DNA of 49,921 nt, from contig DAIDMW010000004.1 of assembly GCA_027448785.1 (NCBI GenBank), positions 1-49,921 on the forward strand, in the 5' to 3' direction. Under the pieces are notes generated by a model that searched no databases, had not been told where the DNA came from, and saw only the letters and a program-made list of their open reading frames with translations. This DNA is from Candidatus Colwelliibacteriota bacterium. Its GTDB lineage: Bacteria; Patescibacteriota; Minisyncoccia; UBA6257; Colwellbacteraceae. Position numbers and translations under genes: made by a program. Positions 32,740-41,298 of this stretch are shown one piece after another; positions within the stretch are counted from its first letter, which is position 1, and the number at the start of each line of letters is the position of its first letter.

Positions 32740-33795
32740 TTATGCCTCCTCTTTAGCAGCTGGTTCAGGCGTCGCCTTATCTTCGCCTTCGAGTATCGAG
32801 AAAAGCTTGCGCTGCAGTATCATCGCCTCGGCGGTGCGCCGCAATGATTCTTCCGTTCGGTCCGGATAGTAGAACTTCAGATGTGATACCTCTTCATTCA
32901 TCTCTTCACTGGAAGCGCGGATTCCCTCTTTCTCGCGAATTTCCTTAAAGATAATGCTAGTCTTCAGTTGATCTTCAACCAGCTTGCGGTCGTTTTTCTC
33001 GACTTCCTCGGCTGTTTTGCCGAGCTGCTTCAAATATTCTTCGTAAGTTATTCCCAGCTTCTGCAACTCGTCTTCTCGGTCGTGGGAGAGATGGTGAACC
33101 TCTTGGTCTACGAGAAGCTCCGGGATCTTCAGTCCCGACTGTTTGATGATTTCGGAGATCATTTCGTCGCGCTTCTCTTCCCTCTGCGAGATTCCTTTTT
33201 CTTCGCTTAGTTGCTTCTTGATCTCGGTCTTAAGCTCGGCGAGCGTCGCAAATGGCCCGACTTTCTTGGCAAACTCATCGTTTATCTCCGGCGCTTTTTC
33301 TTCTTCTTTCGCCTGTCCAGCGTACATCTTCGCCACTTGCTGCAGGGCTTCGTTCACCTCTTTCTCGGTAGCTTCGGCCGGCTTTTCCTTGGCACTTATC
33401 TCGCGTCCGATCTTACGGTAATCAGGGAGGTTAATCTCCGGCACCAGAGCCAGCTTAATTTTAAATTCCACCGGAGCTCCGGGCTCCAGCTTGGTGACGG
33501 TCAGTTCCGGACTGCCCAGGGTCTCAAGCTTCTCATCGGCGACGATTTCTCCGACGGCATCGTATAAAGCGGAATCGGCGGCTGAGTCCAGTAGCCTGAT
33601 CTCGCTGATATTCTGGCGCACGATTTCTTTGGGAACCTTGCCTTTGCGGAATCCGGGCATCTCAAAGTCCTGGGCGGCCTCGGCTAGAGCCTCCTCGCTT
33701 TTTTGGTTTATGACTTCCAAAGGTATTTCGGCCTGGAACTCCACTGTGCCGTTCTTCTCGGAAAGCTTCTTTAGTTTTGCGTATGACTTTTCCAT
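32740..33795 (-). CDS. tig: Trigger factor lacking the PPIase domain
   Basis: A ribosome-bound chaperone for nascent chains. The 351 residues have the N-terminal ribosome-binding domain with the signature GFRKGKVP (about 48-55) and the helical C-terminal arms (about 175-330; INDEFAKKVGPFATLAELK, VDQEVHHLSHDREDELQKLG). The FKBP-like peptidyl-prolyl isomerase domain of about 90-100 residues that normally separates them is missing: the text passes from ISAKEKPAEATEKEVNEALQ straight to the C-domain. A separate secreted FKBP is encoded at 38.3 kb. The C-terminus is an acidic tail (EGEDKATPEPAAKEEA). Confidence 0.93.
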   Translation of the reverse strand: MEKSYAKLKKLSEKNGTVEFQAEIPLEVINQKSEEALAEAAQDFEMPGFRKGKVPKEIVRQNISEIRLLDSAADSALYDAVGEIVADEKLETLGSPELTVTKLEPGAPVEFKIKLALVPEINLPDYRKIGREISAKEKPAEATEKEVNEALQQVAKMYAGQAKEEEKAPEINDEFAKKVGPFATLAELKTEIKKQLSEEKGISQREEKRDEMISEIIKQSGLKIPELLVDQEVHHLSHDREDELQKLGITYEEYLKQLGKTAEEVEKNDRKLVEDQLKTSIIFKEIREKEGIRASSEEMNEEVSHLKFYYPDRTEESLRRTAEAMILQRKLFSILEGEDKATPEPAAKEEA

Positions 33796-33891
33796 ATTTT
33801 TATTATTAACCAGTTGATATTACCGAAAAAACCGGCTTATGACAACATAAAGCTGGTGTTTTTTACATATAAGTGTTACAATGGCAGCGTA

Positions 33892-35187
33892 ATGAACAAC
33901 AGCGACAAGGGGTTTCACGGCCTCGGGATAGCGCCGGGAATCCTTAACGTCCTGGCTAAGCATAAGTTTAGCGCGCCCACTCCAATCCAGGAGCAGGCGA
34001 TACCTCCGGCCATAGAAGGCAAGGATATTATCGGCATAGCTCAGACCGGAACAGGCAAGACTCTCGCTTTTGGCGTCCCGCTGATCCAGCGGGTTCTGCA
34101 AAGCGATATTCAAAGTTTGATCATCGTTCCTACCAGGGAACTGGCGGTCCAGGTAGACGAATCCCTGTATAAAATCGGGGCTCCTTTAGGGATAAAAACG
34201 GCGGCCTTGGTCGGCGGAGAGCAGATCTTCCGCCAGATCAGCCGCCTCTCGCGCCATCCGCAGATCATTATCGGCACGCCGGGGAGGATTATTGACCATA
34301 TGGAACGCAAGACGATCGACCTGAAGCAAATCGGCGTTTTGGTATTGGACGAGGCCGACCGTATGCTCGATATGGGATTTGCTCCGCAGCTAAACAAGAT
34401 CCTGGCCGCTTTACCTAGGGAAAGGCAGACGATGTTGTTTTCGGCGACCATGCCGGAACAGATTGTCTCCATCGCCAAGAACCACCTGAAGCTTCCGACG
34501 AGAATCGAAATTGCGCGCTCAGGCAGCACCGCCCAAAACGTCACTCAGGAACTTTTCTTCGTTCCGCAGGAGGATAAGATCAGGTTGTTGGAAAAGATCC
34601 TCCAGGATTACCGCGGCTCCGTTTTAGTTTTCTCCCGCACCAAGTTCGGAGCCAAGAAAATTTCATCGGCCATCCGCGCTTTGGGGCACACTTCGGTGGA
34701 TATCCACTCGAATAAGACTCTTAGCCAGAGGCGCGACGCTTTGAACGGCTTTAAAACCGGCCGTTTTCGCGTCCTGGTCGCCACCGACATCGCCGCTAGG
34801 GGAATAGACGTCAGCAATATCGAACTGGTCGTTAATTACGATCTCCCTGACAATGCCGAAGACTACGTGCACCGCATCGGACGCACCGGACGAGCCGGAG
34901 GAATCGGCCACGCCATCTCTTTCGCCAGGCCGAACCAGCGCCGAGATGTTTTTACCATCGAGCACTTGATTAAAGCGACCCTGCCGATCTCTAAATTGCC
35001 GGAACTTCCGCCGCGCGCCGCACTGCCGAAGTTTCGCGTTGAAGAAGAAAGAAAGGAGTTTAGGCCGCCCAGGCACCCCAGGTCCGCAGAGGGCCGGCCG
35101 TTCGGCAAGAAAAAAGGAGAGTTCCGGCGTTCTCCGCGTCGTCCGCGATACGACTCAGGCAGGCCTCCGCGCAAATTCAGCCACTAG
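33892..35187 (+). CDS. DEAD-box RNA helicase, RhlE-like
   Basis: An ATP-dependent RNA helicase. The track starts at 33814, but the ATG at 33892 (MNNSDKGFHGLGI) fits the family; it has TACAAT 18-23 bases upstream and yields 431 residues. Motifs in order: Q motif SAPTPIQEQAIP, AQTGTGKT, PTRELAVQ, GTPGRIIDH, VLDEADRMLDMGF, SATMPEQ, ATDIAARGID and HRIGRTGRAG. The C-terminal 60 residues are basic and rich in Arg and Pro, probably an RNA-binding tail. The stop overlaps the converging obgE stop by 4 bases. Confidence 0.93.
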   Translation: MNNSDKGFHGLGIAPGILNVLAKHKFSAPTPIQEQAIPPAIEGKDIIGIAQTGTGKTLAFGVPLIQRVLQSDIQSLIIVPTRELAVQVDESLYKIGAPLGIKTAALVGGEQIFRQISRLSRHPQIIIGTPGRIIDHMERKTIDLKQIGVLVLDEADRMLDMGFAPQLNKILAALPRERQTMLFSATMPEQIVSIAKNHLKLPTRIEIARSGSTAQNVTQELFFVPQEDKIRLLEKILQDYRGSVLVFSRTKFGAKKISSAIRALGHTSVDIHSNKTLSQRRDALNGFKTGRFRVLVATDIAARGIDVSNIELVVNYDLPDNAEDYVHRIGRTGRAGGIGHAISFARPNQRRDVFTIEHLIKATLPISKLPELPPRAALPKFRVEEERKEFRPPRHPRSAEGRPFGKKKGEFRRSPRRPRYDSGRPPRKFSH

Positions 35188-36176
35188 CTTTCAGCTTTTG
35201 CCTTTGCGGCCGATTTTCGTTCGGCCTTTATCGCGTTTAAAATGCGCTCGACTTTTTTAAGGCTGTCAAAATCGTAGATGGAAATGGCGGTGGCGTCGGG
35301 ATTTAGACGCTTAAGGATCGTCAGTTTTTCCTTCAGCTCTTTTTCGGAAACCAGATCGCTCTTGGTCAAGAAAAGGTATTCGGGTTTTTCAAGAAGTTCC
35401 TTGTTGTAATTTCCCAGCTCCCGACGGATACGGCGGTAATCCTCGTCCGGGGCGGGGGAGTCGGCCGCAATGAGGTGAAAAATAGTGCGAGTCCGCTCGA
35501 TGTGGCGCAGGAACCTAAATCCCAAGCCTTTGCCGGCCGATGATCCTTCGATCAGTCCCGGAATGTCGGCCAGAATCAGCTCATAATAAGCTCCTAGGTT
35601 CGGCTCAAGAGTGGTGAACGGGTAGTTCGCCACTTTGCTTTTGGCGCTGGTCAGCTCGTTTAGGAGGCTTGATTTGCCGGCGTTCGGAAAACCAACCAGG
35701 CCGATGTCGGCGATAAGCTTAAGTTCCAACCGCAAGGCGAAGCTTTCTCCAAGAAGGCCGGGCTGGAATTGCTGGGGCGAGGTGTTGCGCGGCGAACGGA
35801 ATAGATAATTTCCCTTTCCGCCGTGTCCGCCTTTGGCCAAAAGAACCCGCTCGCCGACTTTCTCGACGGAAACATCTTCGCCGGTGTCTAGGTTGTGAAT
35901 AACGGTGCCGACAGGGACTTTCAAAAGCAGATCCTCCCCGTTGTGCCCGTCCCGGAACTGGTTTCTTCCGACCTGGCCGTTTTCGGCGTTAAACTCTTTT
36001 TTAAAGCGGAATTGGTTTAAGACGCTTAAATTGGACACCCCTTCGGCGTAAACGCTTCCGCCGTTGCCTCCGGATCCGCCCGCGGGTCCGAGACTCATCA
36101 TATTATTGTTGAAAGCCACCGCACCGCTGCCGCCGTTTCCGGCCTTTATTTTTATTTTTACGTCGTCGATGAGCAT
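35184..36176 (-). CDS. obgE: GTPase ObgE/CgtA
   Basis: An essential GTPase of ribosome maturation and stress control. The 330 residues show the glycine-rich Obg fold (about 1-155; KAGNGGSGAVAFNN, GPAGGSGGNGGSVYAEG, AKGGHGGKGN), then the G domain: G1 GFPNAGKSS (162-170), PFTTLEPNLG, G3 ADIPGLIEGSSAGKGLG and G4 FLTKSD. There is no C-terminal OCT domain. On the minus strand TATCAT lies 7 bases before the ATG, again a leaderless arrangement. Confidence 0.96.
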   Translation of the reverse strand: MLIDDVKIKIKAGNGGSGAVAFNNNMMSLGPAGGSGGNGGSVYAEGVSNLSVLNQFRFKKEFNAENGQVGRNQFRDGHNGEDLLLKVPVGTVIHNLDTGEDVSVEKVGERVLLAKGGHGGKGNYLFRSPRNTSPQQFQPGLLGESFALRLELKLIADIGLVGFPNAGKSSLLNELTSAKSKVANYPFTTLEPNLGAYYELILADIPGLIEGSSAGKGLGFRFLRHIERTRTIFHLIAADSPAPDEDYRRIRRELGNYNKELLEKPEYLFLTKSDLVSEKELKEKLTILKRLNPDATAISIYDFDSLKKVERILNAIKAERKSAAKAKAES

Positions 36177-36211
36177 TTATCGAATGATACAGTAAATCGC
36201 CGGAAAAGCGA

Positions 36212-37497
36212 TTATTCAGGCGTCTGGACGGAGTGCGCGCCGCGTATCAGCCGAGCGATCCAGGAAAATAGGGAGTTTGGATCGCTGACGGCCATGTCCG
36301 CGGCTCGCCAGTCGAATGCGCCGCGCAATGCCTTGCGGTAGTCCTTTTCTCCTTTTGTAAGCTCGATGTTTCGCATCCCGATCTCTGCGCCGTAATAAAT
36401 GATCGGCGCGCCAGGGGTTTCGAAGAGCATCTTAAAAGCGTTTCTTATCTTTTCTTCGTCTCCGCGCAATAAATTATTTAGCCTCATCGCCAATCCGTTA
36501 TTGAATACGAATTTCCTCTCCGGATCGAAGTGCTCCAGCAGCTCGGCATCGCGGAGGGGCAGTTCATCGTGGTGTCCCAGGAAGATCGCCCATTGGCAGC
36601 TCTCCGGTATGCGGGAAACGGATTCCATAAACTCTTCGTTTATTTTAAAACTCCCGTCGGCAATCGCCCGGAAGAAATATTTTACCAAGGGAAAGTTGTA
36701 GCTTAGGTGCGCCTCGTCTCCGTTTCCGAAATATTCTTTTATTATTTCCGGCAGCCCGTCCGCCTCGGTCAGCAGTATCACATCTTTGTTATTCTTTTCG
36801 ATGTGAGCCCGGATTTTCTTGATTATCGCGTGCGTTTCCGGCAGGTGTTTACAGTCCGATCCCTCTCGCTTGATTAAGTGGGAAGCGGCGTCTAAACGAA
36901 AGCCGTCAACTCCGAGCCCCAGCCAGAAGTCGACGACATCCATCATTTTTTCAAACACCTCGGGGTTATCCCAATTCAAATCCGCTTGTTGCGGATAAAA
37001 CGTTGAAAAATAGTAATCATTGGTCCGGGGATTTTTAATCCAGTTACTCGGTTTTAATTCGTAAAATGGATTAGCCGCTCCTTTATACTCTTATACTCTT
37101 CTCCGGTTTCGCTCCAGAGGAAGAAGCTCTTTTTCGGATTATCTTTAGAGCTGCTGGCCTCGAGGAACCAGGGGTGATCAGTCGAGACGTGGTTCAAGAC
37201 AAAGTCGATAAGAACGCGGATGCCTCGGTGGTGGGCTTCGGAAGCGAAGCGTCGGAAGTCTTCGATGGTTCCCAATTCCTTTCGCACCGCCATATAGTCG
37301 GAGACGTCGTATCCGTCGTCGATCATCGGCGAGGGATAATGCGGGAGGATGTGCAGACAGCCGACGCCGAGCTTCTTTAAGTAATCCAAGCGGCTGATCA
37401 ACCCTGGAAAATCGCCGGCAAACTTGTCGACGTATAATTCGTAGAATACCGCGTCCTTCCACCAATACCGCCTTTCTCCCTCTTCGGATGATTCCAT
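36212..37497 (-). pseudogene. GH13 glycosidase, trehalose-synthase-like, split by an 8-bp duplication
   Basis: Two ORFs (37054-37497 and 36212-36979) are halves of one alpha-amylase-family gene of about 430 codons. The first half holds VFYELYVDKFAGDFPGLISR, YPSPMIDDGYDVSDY and DFVLNHVSTDHPWF; the second holds GVDGFRLDAASHL (nucleophile Asp), LLTEADGLPE (acid Glu) and LGHHDELPL (Asp). The best match is the maltose alpha-D-glucosyltransferase (TreS) style. Between them the minus strand reads GAGTATAA twice in tandem (37083-37098). Removing one copy restores the frame EEYKGAANPFYELKPSNWI through the gap to DLNWDNPE. The C-terminal beta-domain seems to be missing as well. This could be a true lesion, a slippage switch or a sequencing error. 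Confidence 0.88.
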
Positions 37498-37578
37498 ATT
37501 TCAAAATATTATAAACTTTATGCCTTTGACTTGAAACAAGTATTCCTCGCTACTTGGATTAAGAGTAAAATCATTCGA

Positions 37579-38289
37579 ATGGAGATAAAAAATAAGGTGA
37601 TAATAGTCACGGGCGCCTCGATGGGCATCGGCTTGGCCACCGCCAGGCTGTTGTCGGAGAAGGGGGCAAAGGTGGCGCTCGTTGCCAGATCAAAAGAAAT
37701 CCTTGAGAAACTCGCCGAAGAATTGCCGGAGTCGTTTTCGGTAGCCGCCGATTTAAGCGACGCGAAGGAGGTGGAAAGAATGATCGACGAGGTTAATAAG
37801 CACTATGGGCGCATCGACGCTCTCGTTAACAACGCTGGGCGAGGAATATACGGCGCCATAGAAAACGTAGACATCGATTCCTATCGCAAGGTCTTTGATC
37901 TAAACGTCGTGGGGCCTTTGATGGCGATGAAGTGTGTAATACCTATAATGCGCGCACAGGGAGGGGGAGCGATAGTCAATGTCAGCTCGATGGTCTCCAA
38001 GGCCTACATTCCTTATCTCGGGGCTTATGCCTCGACCAAATACGCTTTAAACGCCATTTCTTTAACCGCTAGGGCCGAATTGGATAAGGACGGAATAGTG
38101 GTTGGTGTCGTTCATCCGGGAATGACAGCTACCGAGTTCGGCAAGAACGCCGTTAAGTCGGATGCCGTTGCTGAAAGGATGGAGTCGCGACACCGCGAAC
38201 ACCTGCCCGAGCCGGATACGGCCGAATATGTCGCCGGCCGCATTCTTTTGGCTCTGCAAAGCGGGGAGGCCGAAATTTTCGCGCATTAG
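37579..38289 (+). CDS. Short-chain dehydrogenase/reductase
   Basis: A classical SDR oxidoreductase of about 236 residues, substrate unknown. I start at ATG 37579 (MEIKNKVIIVTGAS) instead of the track's 37531, since the Rossmann fold begins there and TAAAAT lies 7 bases upstream. NAD(P) motif TGASMGIGLA (about 11-20), ARS after beta2 (suggests NADPH), NNAGRG (about 82), the catalytic Ser in NVSSMVS (about 135) and YASTKYALN (Tyr-x3-Lys, about 149) are present; HPGMTATEFG follows. Confidence 0.92.
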   Translation: MEIKNKVIIVTGASMGIGLATARLLSEKGAKVALVARSKEILEKLAEELPESFSVAADLSDAKEVERMIDEVNKHYGRIDALVNNAGRGIYGAIENVDIDSYRKVFDLNVVGPLMAMKCVIPIMRAQGGGAIVNVSSMVSKAYIPYLGAYASTKYALNAISLTARAELDKDGIVVGVVHPGMTATEFGKNAVKSDAVAERMESRHREHLPEPDTAEYVAGRILLALQSGEAEIFAH

Positions 38290-38336
38290 ACACGGAGAGT
38301 CTTGCCTCAATGGCCCGCAGGAATTATTCTTAACCT

Positions 38337-38852
38337 ATGAAACGAAAAGCAGCAATAATAGCGATAATTGCCGCGGTTGTCGTGGCGGCGGTAATCATCA
38401 TAATCACCAACAGCAAGGTCGCGAGCGAGCCGACACAGACCGCGACGCAGCCGACACAGACCGCGACGTCGTCAGTAACAACTAATCAAACAACCACTAT
38501 GGAAAGCACAACTTTGCCCGACGGGCTGCAGATAACCGATTTAGTAGTAGGCACCGGAACACAAGCGATGGCCGGAGACACTGTTAGCGTCGATTATGTC
38601 GGAACTCTGACCAACGGCAAGCAATTTGACAGTACCGCGGCCCACGGCGGCCAGCCTTTCAGCTTCGTCTTGGGGGCTGGACAGGTGATCCGCGGCTGGG
38701 ACGAAGGAGTCGCCGGAATGCGCGTAGGAGGGGAGAGAAAGTTGGTTATCCCGCCTTCCTTGGGCTATGGTAGCCAGTCGGTCGGCAACGGCCTGATTCC
38801 CGCCAACTCGACTCTTATCTTCACCGTTAAGCTCTTGGCAGTTCAGCCGTAA
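38337..38852 (+). CDS. Secreted or membrane-anchored FKBP-type peptidyl-prolyl isomerase
   Basis: 171 residues. An N-terminal hydrophobic helix (about 4-23, AAIIAIIAAVVVAAVIIII) anchors or exports it, and a Thr/Gln/Ser-rich linker follows with two copies of PTQTAT (a 21-base tandem repeat at 38428-38468). The FKBP domain (about 64-171) has TVSVDYVGTLTNGKQFDST, FVLGAGQVIRGWDEGVAGMRVGG and PSLGYGS, with the usual active-site aromatics. It acts outside the cytoplasm; it may be the only PPIase here, as trigger factor has lost its own. Confidence 0.93.
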   Translation: MKRKAAIIAIIAAVVVAAVIIIITNSKVASEPTQTATQPTQTATSSVTTNQTTTMESTTLPDGLQITDLVVGTGTQAMAGDTVSVDYVGTLTNGKQFDSTAAHGGQPFSFVLGAGQVIRGWDEGVAGMRVGGERKLVIPPSLGYGSQSVGNGLIPANSTLIFTVKLLAVQP

Positions 38853-38853
38853 T

Positions 38854-40923
38854 TTAGGCGTTAACTCCTAATTGCCAGAAGATAAAACTCCATTCATCAG
38901 CCGCTTTCTCTATTAATCGAGAGATGTCCGAAGCTCCGCCATGGCCGGCGTTCCTTTCAACACGGAGGATAATCGGGTTATTTTTGTTAACCTCCTGCAG
39001 CCTGGCAGCTATCTTAAATGCCTGCCCAGGATGTACCCGATCGTCTTTATCTCCGGTTACTATTAAAGTAGCCGGATACTCCACTTGGTCTCGAATGTTA
39101 TGGTAAGGACTGTATTTAAGCAGATAATCGAACATATCTAAATCCTCCGCGCTTCCATAGTCCGGTATCCAGTGCCTGCCTCCATGAAAAAGGTGATAGC
39201 GCAACATATCCGCCACCGGAACGCCCATTATAACGGCCTTAGCCAGCGCGGGCTCCTGCGTCATAAACGCACCCACGAGAAGCCCTCCATTGCTGGCTCC
39301 GCTGATCGCCAAATGATCGGAATTAGTATAGCGATTCTCGATGAGCCACTTGGCCGCTGCTATGAAGTCGTCAAAAGTGTTTTGCTTTTGTTTTTTCGTT
39401 CCAGCCGCATGCCACTCTTCGCCAAACTCGCCGCCTCCTCTTAAGTTGGCAATCGCGTAAACTCCGCCGCGTTCTATGAAGGGGATTATGCTCTTATTAA
39501 AGGATGGGGTCAGGCTGATGTTAAACCCGCCGTACCCATATAGCACCGTGTGGTTGAGCCTATCTTTTCTTAAGTTGCGCTTATGGATAAGAAACATCGG
39601 CACCCTTGTCCCGTCGCGCGAGATAAACCATACTTGTTCCGTCTCCAGTGACTGCAGATCGAAATTAACTTCCTGTTGTTCTATAACCGATATGCCGCCG
39701 CCGTTTATGTCTATTCGGAAAACGGTGAACGGGTAGGCGAACGAGTTAAAGCTGTAAAATATTTCCGATCCCTCCGGCTCAGCCGCCATGCGCATGCAAG
39801 TGCCAATGCCGGGGAAATCGATATCGCGCCTCAACTTCCCGTCCATGAAGTACTCTCGTAAGGACGAATGCACGTTCTCCAGCGTTAAGACGAATATTCG
39901 GTCTTGAACCATCTCAAATTCTTCTATGTTTCTTCCCTCGACCTCCGGAATGACAGTCTCCCACTGTCCTCCTCCGTTTTCCAAGTCGTTCAACGGAATT
40001 CGTTGTATCTTTCCCCACGGAGCCTGACAACTGGTTTGTAGGTAGAAGTAGCCGCGATGGGGAGCGCCTTTGAAGTAAATATCGCTTTCTCCGCGGATGC
40101 CTTGAATAACCGGCCGGAACTCTTTTTCGCCTTTTTCTAAATCGCGTATGTATATTTCCATCCGCTCCCGCTTCTCTGAGGAAATACTTACGTGCACCAC
40201 CAAATAGCGGCCGTCCATGGAGCAGAAGACACCTGGAGAGTCTTCCTTAGCCAAATCCTTTCCATAAACCATTTCATCTTCCGTATAAGAGGTGTTTAAG
40301 CGATGATAATAAGCTTTTCGATGAAATTTTTCTTCGCCGGTCGGAACGTTTTCCATTCTTCGCGTATACCAAAAACCGCTATTATCCATAGACCATGATC
40401 CATTGCGCGGATAAAGATTGGCCGGTATACACTCACCCAGAGTTTTCCTGTTATCGATATCCATAACATATAAAGAGCTTTGATCGTTAGACGATTCAGA
40501 CAAAGTGTAGGTGATGAACTTCGCATCTTTAGAAACGTTATAGCCGGTAATAGCCACCGGATGTCCTTGTTCTTTGGAAAGCTTGTTGGTATCGACTAAA
40601 AGCTGGGGTTGACCGTCTAAGCCTTCTTTGAAGTAGAGAGAGGCGTGATCCTCCTCAGCCTTTCGCTTCATAAAGAAATACCGGCCGGCGCGAGGATAAA
40701 GAAACGGCGTGCTGTCCTGTCGGTATAACTTCTGGAACTCCTTCAATAATCCTTCGCGAGAGGGGAGGCTGTTTATGATAGATTCAGTGTAAGCGTCTTG
40801 CGATTCAAGCCAGGAGCGCGTTTCTTGACTATCTACATCTTCCAGCCAGCGGTAAGGATCGCTTATTTCAACGCCGTGCAGGACTTCTTTAAATTCTTTT
40901 TTAGGCGTAATTGGTTTGTCCAT
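38854..40923 (-). CDS. Prolyl oligopeptidase (S9A family)
   Basis: A serine peptidase cleaving short peptides after proline. The 689 residues are family-typical: the N-terminal start DPYRWLEDVDSQETRSWLE, a beta-propeller (about 70-420) and a C-terminal alpha/beta-hydrolase domain with GYGGFNISLTPSFNK, the nucleophile in AISGASNGGLLVG (Ser about 543), Asp in VTGDKDDRVHPGQ (about 625) and His in RNAGHGGASD (about 661). There is no signal peptide, so it is cytoplasmic; it probably recycles peptides. It converges with the FKBP gene (stops next to each other). Confidence 0.95.
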   Translation of the reverse strand: MDKPITPKKEFKEVLHGVEISDPYRWLEDVDSQETRSWLESQDAYTESIINSLPSREGLLKEFQKLYRQDSTPFLYPRAGRYFFMKRKAEEDHASLYFKEGLDGQPQLLVDTNKLSKEQGHPVAITGYNVSKDAKFITYTLSESSNDQSSLYVMDIDNRKTLGECIPANLYPRNGSWSMDNSGFWYTRRMENVPTGEEKFHRKAYYHRLNTSYTEDEMVYGKDLAKEDSPGVFCSMDGRYLVVHVSISSEKRERMEIYIRDLEKGEKEFRPVIQGIRGESDIYFKGAPHRGYFYLQTSCQAPWGKIQRIPLNDLENGGGQWETVIPEVEGRNIEEFEMVQDRIFVLTLENVHSSLREYFMDGKLRRDIDFPGIGTCMRMAAEPEGSEIFYSFNSFAYPFTVFRIDINGGGISVIEQQEVNFDLQSLETEQVWFISRDGTRVPMFLIHKRNLRKDRLNHTVLYGYGGFNISLTPSFNKSIIPFIERGGVYAIANLRGGGEFGEEWHAAGTKKQKQNTFDDFIAAAKWLIENRYTNSDHLAISGASNGGLLVGAFMTQEPALAKAVIMGVPVADMLRYHLFHGGRHWIPDYGSAEDLDMFDYLLKYSPYHNIRDQVEYPATLIVTGDKDDRVHPGQAFKIAARLQEVNKNNPIILRVERNAGHGGASDISRLIEKAADEWSFIFWQLGVNA

Positions 40924-40986
40924 CTAAATAGAAAGATAGACTTCGTCGATGCCTTTTTCAATAGTTTTTCAGCGATGATTTCCGAC

Positions 40987-41015
40987 TTGAAAAATCCTAT
41001 ATACGAGGGTAAAAT
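40987..41015 (+). promoter_or_regulatory. Promoter of tRNA-Gln
   Basis: TTGAAA (40987-40992), 17-base spacer, TAAAAT (41010-41015), about 11 bases before the tRNA. Confidence 0.75.
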
Positions 41016-41026
41016 CTAGTGGATTT

Positions 41027-41100
41027 TGCCGGATCGTCTAATGGTAGGACGCCTGACTCTGAATCAGGTAATCTTGGTTCGAATCCAGGTCCGGCAGCCA
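41027..41100 (+). tRNA. tRNA-Gln (anticodon CUG)
   Basis: The acceptor stem TGCCGGA pairs with TCCGGCA, discriminator G, and CCA is encoded. The anticodon arm is CCTGA-CTCTGAA-TCAGG, giving anticodon CUG for CAG codons; the T-arm contains GGTTCGAATCC. The U1-A72 pair is a known glutamine identity feature. It marks the left edge of an AT-rich accessory region. Confidence 0.96.
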
Positions 41101-41298
41101 TTCAACTCGCTTCACTGAACCCAAAGTCCTACTTCACTCCACTAGACCCTTTCCGAAATGGTGTCCTTAGCCCCTCGGCCTGCTGGTTTCTGGACTTTGC
41201 GTGGCGTGTCTAAATTCCTCCCCAACCTTATTTTGTGTGCCCGAGGGCGCTTGTTGTGAGCTGGACGAAACCAATTTTGGTTTAGTATTATTATTTGT

